Positions 23,290 through 34,736 of a stretch of 64,000 nt of DNA are shown here, in pieces (the stretch's first letter is position 1; each line of letters starts with the position of its first letter). Source of the stretch: Hygrocybe punicea (taxonomy: Eukaryota > Basidiomycota > Agaricomycetes > Agaricales > Hygrophoraceae); the NCBI GenBank assembly GCA_963556145.1, contig OY744472.1, forward strand, positions 2,914,001 to 2,978,000, in the 5' to 3' direction. The notes under the pieces are model-generated. The model was given only the letters and a program-made list of their open reading frames with translations, did no database searches and was not told where the DNA came from. The translations under genes and the position numbers were made by a program.

Positions 23290-23594
23290 GACTGTCGGTG
23301 AGATCTATCAGTGCGTTGATTTTGAAGGCAAAGCCGCATTCCGCTCACCCTTGGTTTATCAAGCGTCAAGTGTCAGTATGCATAAACTTAACCTTCCGTC
23401 CCGACAGCAATCGGCACACGTTAAAACTGTGCCGAACCAAGTCAATTCCGACGGACAGGTTGTCGGCCCAAGCACGTTGGGAAATACTCCCGCTTGGTGA
23501 GGCGGAGCAGTCAAAGACGGATATCCACGTGCACCGGTCCGGGTGTCCGCACAGTTCACCGTAACCACTGGCACCGGATGGGTAGGTCTCCACC
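23290..23594. promoter_or_regulatory. Shared divergent promoter region
   Basis: This 305-bp interval separates the ATG of the dehydrogenase (minus) and the ATG of the signal-peptide membrane protein (plus). No gene fits inside. It must contain both promoters; I could not assign specific sites. Confidence 0.5.
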
Positions 23595-24883
23595 ATGCTA
23601 CCGCTGCCTTACCTGCTCCTCTTTTTATTTTCACTCAGTGTTATCGTTGCGCAGAACATATCTATAGATGACTCGTCCTCGTCGTGGCAGTTCAATCCAT
23701 CTGTATGTGCTACATTCTGTGATGGTTCTCAAGTCGGTGTCCAACAGTCTTGGTATGTACATTGCCCTCAGCTGTGAGACGATCTGATTATATTCTTGAT
23801 TGGTGCTTTCTTAGGTGGCAGCTCGCAAATCAGAGAGATTCTGCTGCGATGGCAGGATTTTATAATTTAACAGAAACCACGACCAACCTGGTCGGCGCAA
23901 CTGCCACTTTGATCTTCCAAGGTTCGATTTTTGACTTGAAAATTTTCTTATTAATTGGACTTTCTTCAAGGTATCGCAGTCTACTACTATGGAAACCGTA
24001 CACCCAACGGTGGTATCATGAACATCACACTCGATGGAATCACGGCGACCATTGACACTCGCCTGCCCTCACTCCCCGAATACCACCAAAGTCTACTGTG
24101 GTCCAAGACAGGGCTCAATGGAAGCCAACAACACGTACTGATCGTGACGGTGGTCGGCGGGGAGTTTATCGATGTGGACAGGGTAGATGTCACCCCCCCC
24201 TCAAACCAACCCGACTCCGACTCCCGTGTCTCCACCACCAATCACAACCAGGAACTCAGCTTCGACATCTACAAATGACAGCAGTGGAAGTAGCAGCAGG
24301 CGTGCTACTGGGACATCATCGGCGCCAACGCAGACAGTATCGGGGCAATCACAATTGCCTCCCAGTCACTCATCTGCCAATACGTGAGATGGTTCCCCTA
24401 GTACTTTAAAATTATTTTCGGTTCGGTAATCGGATGTTTCCATAGGGGGGCCATTGTTGGAGGTTTGCTAGGTGGAGCCGTGGTGGTCGGATTGGCTATC
24501 CTCCTCAGTTCCTGGCTGAGACGCCGAGGCAGACTGCCAGAAGCACAGGGTAACGCACTCAGAACGACTCCATTCACGCAGGTGGTACGTCCAAATCCGA
24601 TCGCCACTTTTGTAGTCGCCTCATGTCCTATGTATTTCCACAGGGCAATCTGCCACATCAGAACACCTTGGCGCGTGGTCCACCACTTGTAACAACTTCC
24701 AAGACTTCGATCCCGTCACTCGCTGGTCCCTTCGGACAAGAAGCATCCGTGATGGTAGTAGACAACCAAGTTTCGCATGGTTGGAATAATATCCCCTCAT
24801 CTTTGCCGAGAACACAGACACGCTCGGTAGCAAGCCTGCCGCCGCCATATTCGACAATTGATAGTCGGCAAAGTAACGTCTAG
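23595..24883 (+). CDS. Signal-peptide, single-pass membrane protein
   Basis: Exons 23595-23702, 23748-23752 (5 nt), 23815-23921, 23971-24383, 24446-24584, 24644-24883 (about 336 aa). A signal peptide (MLPLPYLLLFLFSLSVIVAQ) is followed by an extracellular beta-rich part (SAAMAGFYNLTE, GATATLIFQGIAVYYYG, MNITLDGITATID), a Pro/Ser/Thr stalk, one membrane helix (GAIVGGLLGGAVVVGLAILL), a basic stop-transfer (RRRGR) and a cytoplasmic Pro/Ser tail ending PPPYSTIDSRQSNV. This layout is frequent in agaricomycete surface proteins of unknown role. The 5-nt exon supplies SW and joins both neighbours in phase. The frame needs one base fewer in the C8 run at 24193-24200; the stalk and helix then follow correctly, so a sequencing or real 1-nt indel is likely. 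Confidence 0.8.
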
Positions 24884-25205
24884 AGAGGCAAAATTTAACT
24901 TTACTTTTATTGTTTTACCTTGTACTCAGTACTTGGTACTCGGCAATGTCGTAGTCAGGAAGCAATGTTAGGTTTTTCTTCGCGACCTTCGAGTGTGCAA
25001 GTGTTACTTCCTTCGATCTCCGATCGCGAGGATGATCCTAGCTTACAATACACAGTTAGAACCGACACACTAAGCACAAGCCTCAGTACTCAGTACTCAG
25101 TGCCGACACTCGAAAATCGATAACAGTAATGTGCAGGATAACAAGGTAGTAACTAAGTAATGAATACTACACTCTACTAATAACACCGTAACCACAATTC
25201 TGCAT
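24884..25205. other. Convergent 3' intergenic, no gene seen
   Basis: Lies between two gene 3' ends. TACTCAGTAC-type words recur near 24920-24945 and 25085-25100. Confidence 0.5.
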
Positions 25206-28200
25206 TCACTGCCCTCCCAGTCCTCCTGACGCCGATACAACACCCACGCCGCCTCCCATCCCGCCTCCCAAGCTCTTCCTCCCTTCTACCCCAACTCCCA
25301 GCTCCTCAAACGCCTCTCCCGCGTGGCCAAAGGAGCCAAAGAACGGCGTCGCAGGGCTCAGAGTCGCTGGGGTGCGCGACGAGTACGTCAGCGCGGGTGA
25401 CACGAGTGGCGGGGAAGCCGCATTGTCCAGTGCGACCATGTCATCGTACGCGTCAGAACCGCCCGAAATGCCTCCATGCTTGAACTGGCTGAGGGGATAG
25501 TGCCCACCGTCATAAGCTCCTGCCTCCCCACTCCGCTCGTGGTCATTGCTGCCACTGGTGTAGTGCACGCTGTGGTGTAGATGGTCGTTGTTATTATCAT
25601 GGTGGTCGAAAATATTGCTGCTGTTCTTGTTGCTGATACCGTATTGGGTCTGCTGCTGCTTCTGGTTTTGCTTGGTATTCTGGGTATGATTCTGTTGCTG
25701 GTTTTGTGCGCTGTTCTGGTTCTGGCTCGTGCGATTGCCATCAATGACGCTCATGCTGCTGTGCTGATAGTGGCGCTGGTGCTGATTATTACCTTGCGAA
25801 CTGGAAGAAAGATGCGGGAGAGTCGTCGCGCGCATGTGCGGCGCGTGTGTCTGGTTGCTGTTCTGAAGCTGATTCTGGCTTTGATTCTGTGCCTGTGCTT
25901 GTGTCTGTGCATGTGTTTGCGTATCATAGGACAGCGAGAGAATCTGTTGTTGTTGCTGATGGTGCTGTTGTTGTAATAGCGAGATAGCGTCGAAATCGCG
26001 TGATAGAGAGTGAATATTCTGATCATGCTGCGTCGTCCTCCCACCGCCGTCCACGGTGAATTGTTGTCGATACCCTCCATGCTGAACCGCCGCATTCGAG
26101 TGAAAGTCATCCTCAGACACGGGTGACATCAAATCATTCGAAACGTTCGGCGGCAGGACCCTCGTTCGCTGCTGCTGGTGCTGCTGGGGGTACACCACAG
26201 TCGACGCGACGCTGCGCTGCGCACGGACCCCCATCCCGATATCCACACCTGCATAACCAATGCCGCTCCCGCTCCCACTGACACCAGCCGAACGCACTGA
26301 CATTGCACTGCGTATATGCGTGCCATCAACCCTCGCACCCCGCACTGCACTCACGTGCGCATGCGCACGCAGGATTAGCTCCTCAGCGGGCGTGTACCCA
26401 TTCCGCGCTTGCGCCTGGCCAAGGCCTAGCATTGGCACCTGCGCCTGCACCGGTACGCCTAGCTCGCTTGCATAGTCATCTGCGACATTGCGTACATGTC
26501 CGTGTCCGTGTGTTGCAAAGGGCAAGGCTGCCCTTCGCTGAGAATTGAGCATCAAGCTGATATCTGGAGTTACGACGTTTTGCGGTGGATACGCTTGGTA
26601 TGGTGCCGGGAGCACTGGTACCGGGATTCGGGTGCTAAAGCGTGCTCTGTTGTGCAGAGGGTTCTGCTTGAGGTGTGGGTGTGGGTGTACGTGATACTCC
26701 CCCGGCCCCGCAGGCAACCGCCCATACTCCCCGCCCCTTTCCAATTGCGGAAGTGAGTACTCTCCTGCGCCTCGCCGGAGCGGATCCACTTCGAAATCAG
26801 AGACAGCGCCAAGGACAGAACCGGAACTCCGAATTGAACCGGGCAGAAAATCGGCAGTTAGGGGCACTTGAAGGTGATGCAGATGCTGCGTACGAGTGGG
26901 TGCCAGACCCGCATGGACCTGCGCCTGATACTCCTGCCCGCGGAGATTCAGAAGTGCAGCCTGTGCGATTGTAAGCCTGCCAGGTGACTGTTCCCCTTCA
27001 CGCGCCACCCTTTCGGCCCGCTACAAACGAACAAAATCCAGGCAACCAAGATAAAAACCAATAATTAGACATCGTCAGCGGGAATTCGGCAAGATGGCAT
27101 GGCTTGAGTAAAAACTGACCCTTAGCTCCCTTTGTTCGCTGGTATCGGCGAAGCGGACAGAAATGCGGCTCCCGGGGTCATTCCACCCCCTCACCATTCT
27201 CCCATGTAGCCGTTCGATGATTTCTTCTGCCGCGGAACGCGTCTCTAGCCTGCCCGATAAATCCATTAGTCACATGACATCGGTTGATAGTTATGGACTT
27301 TGGAATCCAAATATGCACCTCACGAACGCAATGATCCTCGGGGGATGGCTCAGCTTCGTCTCAAAGAATCTGCTGCTCTTGATCGTGTATGGCGATACCA
27401 GAGCTGCCATCGTCTGCGCATCGCCAATGTGAACCCGCCAAAATAATAAATCAATAAATTGGGTACTATGAAACCAAAGAAGGGACAGAGCACGTACGGC
27501 CTCGTCGATACTCAATGGCAGCCCCTCGATGTACAAATTTGTCGATGTCTCGTCCTTCAGGCGTTCCATTCTTGCTTTGAACGATTCCTCGCTCTCGCCC
27601 GCATTCATCGTGTAATGGCCGCCTTGGCCATCCGTCCGCTGGCTCTGGCCTGAGCAAGAGCCCTCGTCAGGGCCATTGAAGCTGAATTTGAAGCCAGACT
27701 CGGAGGCAGAAGCGGAGACAGAGCCAGAAGCCGAGCCAGCGTGCGTTGGGCGAACAGCGTATGCTGTTCCGGGTATCTTGTGAATTTGCTACGAGGGAAA
27801 ACAGGCATGTCAGAAACTGGTGATAGAAGAAGATATATGCGCTAATTTGGCGGGTGTATGTTAAGTACGCTAAAGTCAAAACCGCTGCGCGCACCTTTGA
27901 GAAGGATGGATGAAGATTACGGTAGCGCCTCAGGCCCTCGATGCACTTTTCCGCAGAGAGCACGTTGTCAAAGCTGTGGACACATGAAATTGAATGTTAA
28001 TATGGCCGGGAGACACGGACAAGACAGGACACGCACAGCACAAAGCCATATCCACTGCCCAAAGCGGGAAAAAAGGTTGAGCGGGTGATCAGGCCTCGGG
28101 AGCGAGTCACAACTGAATAGACTCACGAACTGCGCTCTCCGACGTGTCTCGTAAATGTGCGTACGCTCCGGATTTCGCCAAAAGGGACCGTTAAGGCAAA

Positions 28201-28644
28201 TAACTCGTCTTCGGGGAAGTTGGGTGGCAGACCGTTGATGTACAGGTTTGGGGTCTTTGTCTGTGGGTGTGCCGGTGTGGGCGTTGGGGACGAAGGGATT
28301 GGGACTGGGCAAGAAGAAGGAGTTTGAGGGTCTGTTTGTGGAGGAACTGTACAAGGGTTGGATGCGGATGCAGAAGTTGTGGGAGGGGAACTGGGTATAG
28401 GTGGAGAAGGATGGGCAGGCGACGGAAGAGTAGGGGATTGCTGGGGGATAAGAGAGGAAGAGAAGGAACGGGACGCGATATGCTGTGCGTCACCTAGGGA
28501 TATCTCGAGGAGAGGGTCATCTTCGTCGTCATCGTCGACGTCGACGTCGAGAGTGTTGTTGTCGACGTCGAGATCGATGTTGATGGCGTGCTGGTGTTGT
28601 TCTGGGTTGCACTTTGTAGGGGAAGAGATGTGAGTAAGAGCCAT
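25206..28644 (-). CDS. RRM RNA-binding protein with Q/N/H-rich tail (RBMS-like)
   Basis: Seven exons close in phase: 28127-28644, 28037-28054, 27895-27973, 27498-27788, 27319-27413, 27120-27249, 25206-27020 (981 aa). After an acidic and Ser/Pro-rich N-terminus comes RRM1 (NLYINGLPPNFPEDEL, GYGFVLFDN), a linker, then RRM2 (NLYIEGLPLSIDEA, RIIAFVRLETRSAAEEII, RMVRGWNDPGS, ISVRFADT). The NLYIxGLP motifs and tandem order resemble the RBMS/MSSP family of single-stranded nucleic-acid binders. The last ~600 residues are low complexity, with Gln/Asn/His/Ser runs around residues 690-880. The 18-nt exon encodes part of RNP1 of RRM1. A TATA-like TTTATATACG (minus) is ~35 bp upstream of the ATG. Confidence 0.9.
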
Positions 28645-28697
28645 GAAGAAGGAGAAGAGTGGCCATGGCACCTGTACACGTATATAAATTTAAAAAC

Positions 28698-29233
28698 CAT
28701 GTCGTCACGCGTTGATTCATCGACTGTCAACTCTGCATTCGTACATCTTATGCCCATATCCGGTTAATAGTCTACCCGTTACCATCTTGCCCGATTAGGT
28801 AATATTGCTCTTTCTATAAGGCTTATCAACAATTCCCAAATATAATAAATATTAATATTCGCGACACAACAACTTAACCACACCTTTGTACGTGCACCCC
28901 AAGCCTACAACGAACCAGACCCTCGCAAAGTATCTCTTCAAATTCGGCTTCTGTACGTCTTCTCCTGCTTATTCCACTCTATCTCCTACTGACGATCATC
29001 CTTCTCTTCAGTGGGCCCCCTTTTCTGGATCGTAGGCGCACTCGTCATTCTCTACACATTGGCATAGACACAGAATCCCCAGCACTAACCACCCGCATTG
29101 CTCCCAACAAACAATCTTCGGAAATAGGACGCAGTACGGAGCTCAAGTCGGCCTGAACTCTGGCCTCGTTACGCTTGCGATTTTGTGCGTTAGCGTTGGT
29201 GTCTCAATGTGGACCTGGCGCCGTCTGAATTAG
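28698..29233 (+). other. Possible small membrane protein gene, structure unclear
   Basis: Near 28905-29070 a frame reads TNQTLAKYLFKFGF, an intron (GTACGT...TTCAG), then LGPLFWIVGALVILYTL: one hydrophobic helix of a type I have seen in small basidiomycete membrane proteins. A candidate first exon is ATG 28698-28739 (MSSRVDSSTVNSAF). Downstream, RSTELKSA and, in another frame, LVTLAILCVSVGVSMWTW look like the rest of the same protein, but I cannot close the frames. It is either a gene with unresolved introns or a decaying one, transcribed divergently from the RRM gene. Confidence 0.35.
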
Positions 29234-29488
29234 GTATCCACGCCCACCTTCTCAGTCTCCATGGATGCCGAGACTCCACGCGCCTCAGGTCGCACGTCCA
29301 ACCACAACACGTCATAAGACATCTCACAGAACAGACACCGCCCTTCCATTATTCACGAACAAAACTTGCTGTTTCTGTTAGAGGCCGTTTAGATAGATCT
29401 GATCCGGAATGAATATCATGTTTATTTGTGAGCAAACCGCTGTTACAGCAAACAAGATGCGAACCATGCAGGGGTCAACAGAAAAAAA

Positions 29489-31798
29489 TTATGTATGAAC
29501 GACCGCGCCAGCCATGGATCGCGCAACGCCCGCTTTCGCCAAATCTGCCCGTCTCGTATTCTTCACAACATAACTTGCAGCATCTTCCACTTCTTCTGCA
29601 GGCAAGTCCTCGGCACCTTTCACAGCGCCGAGCGCGAAAACGAGTGCTTTACGGTATTGCTTGAGCCGCAGTGCCATCTCTGCTGCATTTCCCATGCACA
29701 GGACAAGCTCCTTACGCGCACCTCGCGTGTGAAGCGTCAATTGAGTGGCAGCAGAATCTCGGTCGAGAGCCACTAGTGTGGCGGCCAACTCGGCGGCGGT
29801 GCTGTATGAGACTCGTGCAAACTCCACGTCGCGTAGTTGAAGACACTCGTGACCCTTTTCGCGGCGCACTGTTACCCGTTTACATGCCAGATCGAGAACT
29901 TGGCGAAGAGATCGTTGGTTGCAGATTTGTTGCACTTGATGGAGTGTAATCAGTGAAGTAGTTCCGCGAGGGAGCTTCTTCCACTTCTGTATGGCATCCA
30001 GGGTTCCTCGTTCAGCTAGGACGCATAGGAGTCGGACGAGCGCCGTAGGGCCCAAGACGGCCTCTTCAGCGACCAATTCTGGCGCATCGACCGTTTCAAG
30101 ACTGCCGACCGTCCACATGGGGCTTCGAAACAACTCTTGAGTTCGTTGAATGCGCGCAAACAGCTGGGATGGGTCACGGGTATTAGTATTAATGTCGCCG
30201 TTCCCATGCTGGGAGGCGGAATAGCATAAGGGTAGTAACGATACGAGGTCGGCGTCCGGGACATTGCAGTCCTTCGCAGCGTGTGTCATCGAAGCGATGA
30301 TCCTCAGCATGCAAATACGAGAGGTGCCTGATAAACCTTAATGATGAACATACATATCGTACGTTTCGCACGATGAGCGTACCTCGGTATTCAAAGAGTT
30401 GGCGGAATGATGCGTCATTGGGAGGTTCTTGCGCCAAGTAGTCGGCCTTCACACGGTTGAATAGACTAGATTCGGCCATAACGTTACAGGATGGCAGGAT
30501 TTGGTCCCGATGAAAATGCTTACAGCTTGACTGATTGCCATTTCTCATCCTCGATCCTTTTCCAGACTGCTAGAATATTTTCCACCCAACTCTTCCGAGA
30601 AGTAAGAATCTTGACTGATTCGATCAATGCCGCCCATTCCAAGTCCATCTCAACTTTCAAATCACCCTCCAGAGGAACCGATACGCCGGGGACAACTTCG
30701 AGAGGGAAGTGGAATAACAACACCAGAATCTCGCAAGCAACCGAGTCCACTTGCGTCTCGGGGTACCATGCTGGTCGAGGCATGAGGGCACACTTAAACA
30801 GGAGGTCCAGGATCTCGGGGTCGTGTTGCAGAATCTCCATGCAAATTTTCCTTGTCGGCGGGGGAGAGGTGCACAACAGACCGTGTGCAGCCCAGACAGC
30901 GCTCTCTTGTGCCATGGCATAGTATCGGGGTACATATTTTGCTGCCTTTTCCGCAGGTATCTAGAGGTAGCCGCGCATCATTCATGAGATGAGAAAATAT
31001 TCACACGTTCTGAAGAATGGCCTACCCCTGGACTGCCCATGAACATGCAACTTTGCCAGGTCGTGGCAGGTGAGCGCATTTGTTCCACGAAAAAATGGGG
31101 TCCTTTGAGAACGAATTCACACATCTTCACGATGATGTTGGATGCCTGCGATGGGGATACTACTTGGCCTAAAAACGATTCAGAGGCAAGTATGCGCAAT
31201 GCAGACACCCCAAGGTGCCGATGAATACACAGGGTGTGATTTTCAGCTTTCTACCAAAAAAAAAACGAGCAGCCGGTGAGCTGCTGACCGCTCCATTTAC
31301 GGGATATGATAGGAATAAATATTTCTCACCTCTAAACAAATATCAAGCACATTATTTGCCATCAACTGGTAGAGGAACGTCCGACGTTGGGTAATGTTGC
31401 CCGTCCTCATGAGATGCATAAGAGCGTCTAATGCCTGGTAACCTGCGATCCCGCAGGCTGACTCAGGACGAGTATTTTGCGTGACTTGAAGCATTGTGGA
31501 CGTAATTCCGGCTTCGATGCTTGCCTCCCCGAATGAGTCAAATCCCAGCTGGCCATCGGGCCTTGTATCGCGCGCAAATCCTTGCTTGATCGCCCCCTGG
31601 TATCAAACCAATGCACACCGTCAACACAGAAAGAAAAGGAACATGGATGAACTCGTGGACCCTCACGCAGTAATTCTGAAGGAAAAACTCGTCTTGATTT
31701 GGCTGGATGAGCATGGCGAACAACTGGGGGAAAATTACAGGTAATTGTTCCGGTCTTGCTCCCAGAACGCCCTGGACATTATCGACTGTGATCCTCAT
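29489..31798 (-). CDS. Uncharacterised 660-residue helical protein
   Basis: Six exons close in phase: 31667-31798, 31330-31596, 31026-31250, 30524-30960, 30383-30465, 29489-30327 (660 aa). The N-terminus MRITVDNVQGVLGARPEQLP has no signal peptide. The protein is predicted by eye to be all-helical, with Leu-spaced amphipathic helices through the first 400 residues (ALDALMHLMRTGNI, AALIESVKILTS) that could be ARM/HEAT-type. A C-terminal segment (NAAEMALRLKQYRKALVFALGAV) resembles one TPR helix pair. I do not recognise the family and assign no function. A decayed partial copy of exon 1 lies upstream at about 31940-32020. Confidence 0.8.
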
Positions 31799-31939
31799 GA
31801 GAAACGTCTGCTTGCGTCGATGCGTGATCGATCAATTCGGTTGAAAGCTTTGAGATCATGATAAGCGGTTATTCGAAGTTTTTTATTCTGACACGTGACC
31901 GTAAGCAAAAAATCATTTAACAAAAGACAATTACAATGT

Positions 31940-32020
31940 AACCTCGTGCAGTAATTGTTCAGGAAAACTTGTCTCGTCTTGGTTAGGTTGACGAGCTTGG
32001 CGAGAGGGGGAAAGGATAAG
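31940..32020 (-). pseudogene. Decayed duplicate of exon 1 of the 660-residue gene
   Basis: The segment CCTCGTGCAGTAATTGTTCA and what follows aligns with 31661-31740 (CCTCACGCAGTAATTCTGAA) over about 80 bp with scattered substitutions and small gaps. On the minus strand it still reads VFLNNYC against FFLQNYC in exon 1. No further exons are recognisable. Confidence 0.6.
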
Positions 32021-32173
32021 TCTTTCTTTGATATATCCCTTCTGAAAATTTCCTTATTTAGATGTTCCCACGCTTGTTAACAAAAATATTCCTTACATCG
32101 AGAAGAATGTAATATTTCTTCGCTGCTTAGTTCCACTGGATATTCTGGCCTACCCAAGGGCCGAGGCTCGGAA

Positions 32174-32667
32174 ATGACACAGGAAGCGGCGCCATTCCGC
32201 TCGCGGTACCTGACGACAGACATCGACTTAGGCGCTTGTATGGGTGCCTGGGATTGTTGTACGTTGTACCTTTTACAGATAAACCAAAGTGAATTACCTT
32301 TGCCTTTCTACACTGAGCGAATGCGCACTATGGTAACTGATCATGGTTTCTCCATCGACGTTGCAAGCAATGCAAGGGCGCAAGCCGATATTCACGACCC
32401 GATATTTGCTGATGACCCCAATTCTTTCCGTACGAACCAAAATGCGGGCGAGTACTCAAACATCATTTTATTCAGGCTTTATACGAACTCAAACTGATCA
32501 GACAATAATACTCGCAATACTGTTGGTAGCAATGACGCTGGTCACAATATTACCGACAGCAGCAATGTCAACCTAGGCGACAATAACATCTTCCCGATCC
32601 ACACCAGCAACGCCGACAGCGATAGCAACCATGGCAGTTCGCCAGAGGTCTTGAGTGAGAAGTCTTG
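32174..32667 (+). pseudogene. Long frame with one internal stop, unknown
   Basis: One frame runs from an ATG-like start at 32174 to TGA at 32665-32667, interrupted only by TGA at 32495-32497. The second half is Asn/Ser/Asp-rich (SDNNTRNTVGSNDAGHN, SNADSDSNHGSSPE) and ends EVLSEKS, a string also found in the gene just downstream (IEVLSEKS). It may be a broken relative or an unrecognised exon; function unknown. Confidence 0.3.
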
Positions 32668-32680
32668 ACCGAGGCGTTCT

Positions 32681-34580
32681 ATGGTTGATAACCAACAACT
32701 TCTAGCGCATCAAACTGAAGCTGAGCTAACTGCTGAGCTTGGTCGCATTCGGGCTCAGATAGCAGCTAATCGTAACGCTAGCCCCCGAAGAATTCTATCT
32801 GCGAGTGATATTCCTAGTGAGTTAACATTGTCTGTTTGTGTTGCTACATTTGTTGAGCTAGTACTTTCTTGTATTGGATCAGGTAAGATCATATCGATTA
32901 TTTTCAGATGTGTGGGATTTACACACTCACCTTCAGCCACGAACAACAACTCAACAGAAATTGAGATGCAGACTTTGTTACCGTCTGTCTATCTCGACAT
33001 AGCCACCCCGACAACCAATATCCAGGAGAATCCGTGTAACGAAGACCCACTCCAACCTCAGCCTTATATTTATATTCATCCTGACGGCTGGAAGTATTTC
33101 TATTTTCCGAATGAAAGGTTTGTCACCGCGGAAGATCCTCCTCCTCCCGTCACACCCAGCTATCCAAACATCGAAGTTCTCAGTGAGAAATCCGAGAATG
33201 TATTCAAACAACTCTACGTCAATCACGAGTTGCAGTACGCCTCAACCAACCTCAACCTCGTACAAATCAAAAATAATGATCTCAAATCCAGTGAGTATGT
33301 GTATCCTACCAAATCACTGATTGGTGCAAACGTTCAATAGTTTACACACTTCAAATGAATTACTGGAATTATGTGAAGGATTTTCCCAGTCACCTGCTGC
33401 TGCCGGAGGACGCTGAAAATGTTGCGCGAGAGGCTTTGCTTTGCTACTTAATGGGTAAGTATGATCCATTGTACAATGTTGTTTATCCTGCTAGAAAGAA
33501 ACATTTGCAGAGGGTTTAAGGCGCGGACCGCAGTCGAGTGCGCCATTCCTACCAGACGAAAGTCTTAGCATCCTCAATTGCTTGGACTGCCGTAATCCTA
33601 TTCCAAATGCGCAGCGGGCCCCTCATTTACCTTCTCACTCTTCAGCTAGGACCGCCCTTGTAGCTTGGATCCTGTTTAATGTCGGTATGTGCTCCAGATG
33701 ACTGAGTTCTCGATGGTGCCAGTGGTAATGATGTGTCCAGCCAAACATCAGCATCTCAATAAATATGGTTTAAGGTCAAGGATGTCCCTGAACATTCCTA
33801 CCTCGTATACCAAAACTTGGTTTCACTTGATATCACTCATATGCTTTGGTGCACCAATAACCCACCATGGACATATCATGGCTTCAGTAGAACGCTCACT
33901 GTTTCATGGTGATATTCGTACATGGCCCTCTTATATTCAAACCTTAGTACAAGACTGGAGCAATTTCAATTTGGCTGTGAGAGTTGTGTTGCCTCATCAC
34001 AGATTATGTAGCCTGATTTTCATATGCCAGGCAACAATCATGCTCTCGTCAGCTGTTCCACTTCTGTTGGCAGTTGACTACGTTTTGATTTCCATTGCAG
34101 TGCATCAGTGGGATTTCTTGCTGTACCTGGAGGTACCCTTGTTACACAAACAGCTGCACTACTCTCATTGGTGCTAACACTTGGAAGTGTCATGATTGGG
34201 GTCTTTTTGATCTGGAGACATCAACTAGGCAAATCCAAACTGGAATATAATGTGTGTCAATCTGTACCTGCCAAAGATTTGTTTGACCCAAATATCAGAT
34301 TTCATCAATTTCATCATTTCAGAGTTGTGTTTTGGCTATCATTCTCAGCCTTCCATTTGTGTTACTCATGTGGGGTGTAATCTCATTCATGGTGGCAGTT
34401 GTTCTTTTCTCTTTCTTTGGCTTCACTAAAAAAGCAGGGTATGGGGATGCCCCTATTTATCATGGAGTGTCTATTGCAATTCTTGCATTGAGTGCACTGA
34501 TTACGTTATTGGCAGGGGTCAGTATCCTTATGGTCCGCTTCTTCCGTTCACAAAAGCACCCAAGCAATTTGGAGGTCTAG
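32681..34580 (+). CDS. WW-like agaricomycete membrane protein, possibly decaying
   Basis: ATG at 32681. The N-terminal part is Gln/Ala-rich; then a WW-like segment YIYIHPDGWKYFYFPNERFVTAED; then NYWNYVKDFPSHL; LISLICFGAPITHHGH; a MASVERSLFHGDIRTWPSYI region; and C-terminal membrane helices (SVGFLAVPGGTLVTQTAALL, VMIGVFLIW, LAIILSLPFVLLMWGVI, VSIAILALSALITLLAG). This order matches a family common in mushrooms: an N-terminal WW-like domain plus C-terminal transmembrane segments, function unknown. First exon 32681-32816; several later introns are clear. At about 33815-33835 and at the junction near 34045-34103 the frame does not close with canonical sites, so one or two 1-nt lesions are likely. 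Confidence 0.65.
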
Positions 34581-34736
34581 ACCAATTTGTATATAAAGAT
34601 GCAATACAAGTTGTTAGGCTTTGAAGCATGCAAAAGCAACAAGGGAAGACTTAGTTACAGAGCAATGGATGGCAAGTGCATACAACATATCAGGTTCAGT
34701 CATGTAATATACATCCAATGAGCCTAACCACGACAG

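Noticed and set aside
25581..25976. Plus-strand Leu/Val-rich frame resembling a multi-pass membrane protein
   Set aside because: It is the antisense of the Gln/Asn/His-rich tail of the RRM gene; CAG/CAA complements give Leu-rich frames.
28645..28671. Upstream start for the RRM protein
   Set aside because: The codon at 28671 is GTG; the first ATG in frame is at 28644.
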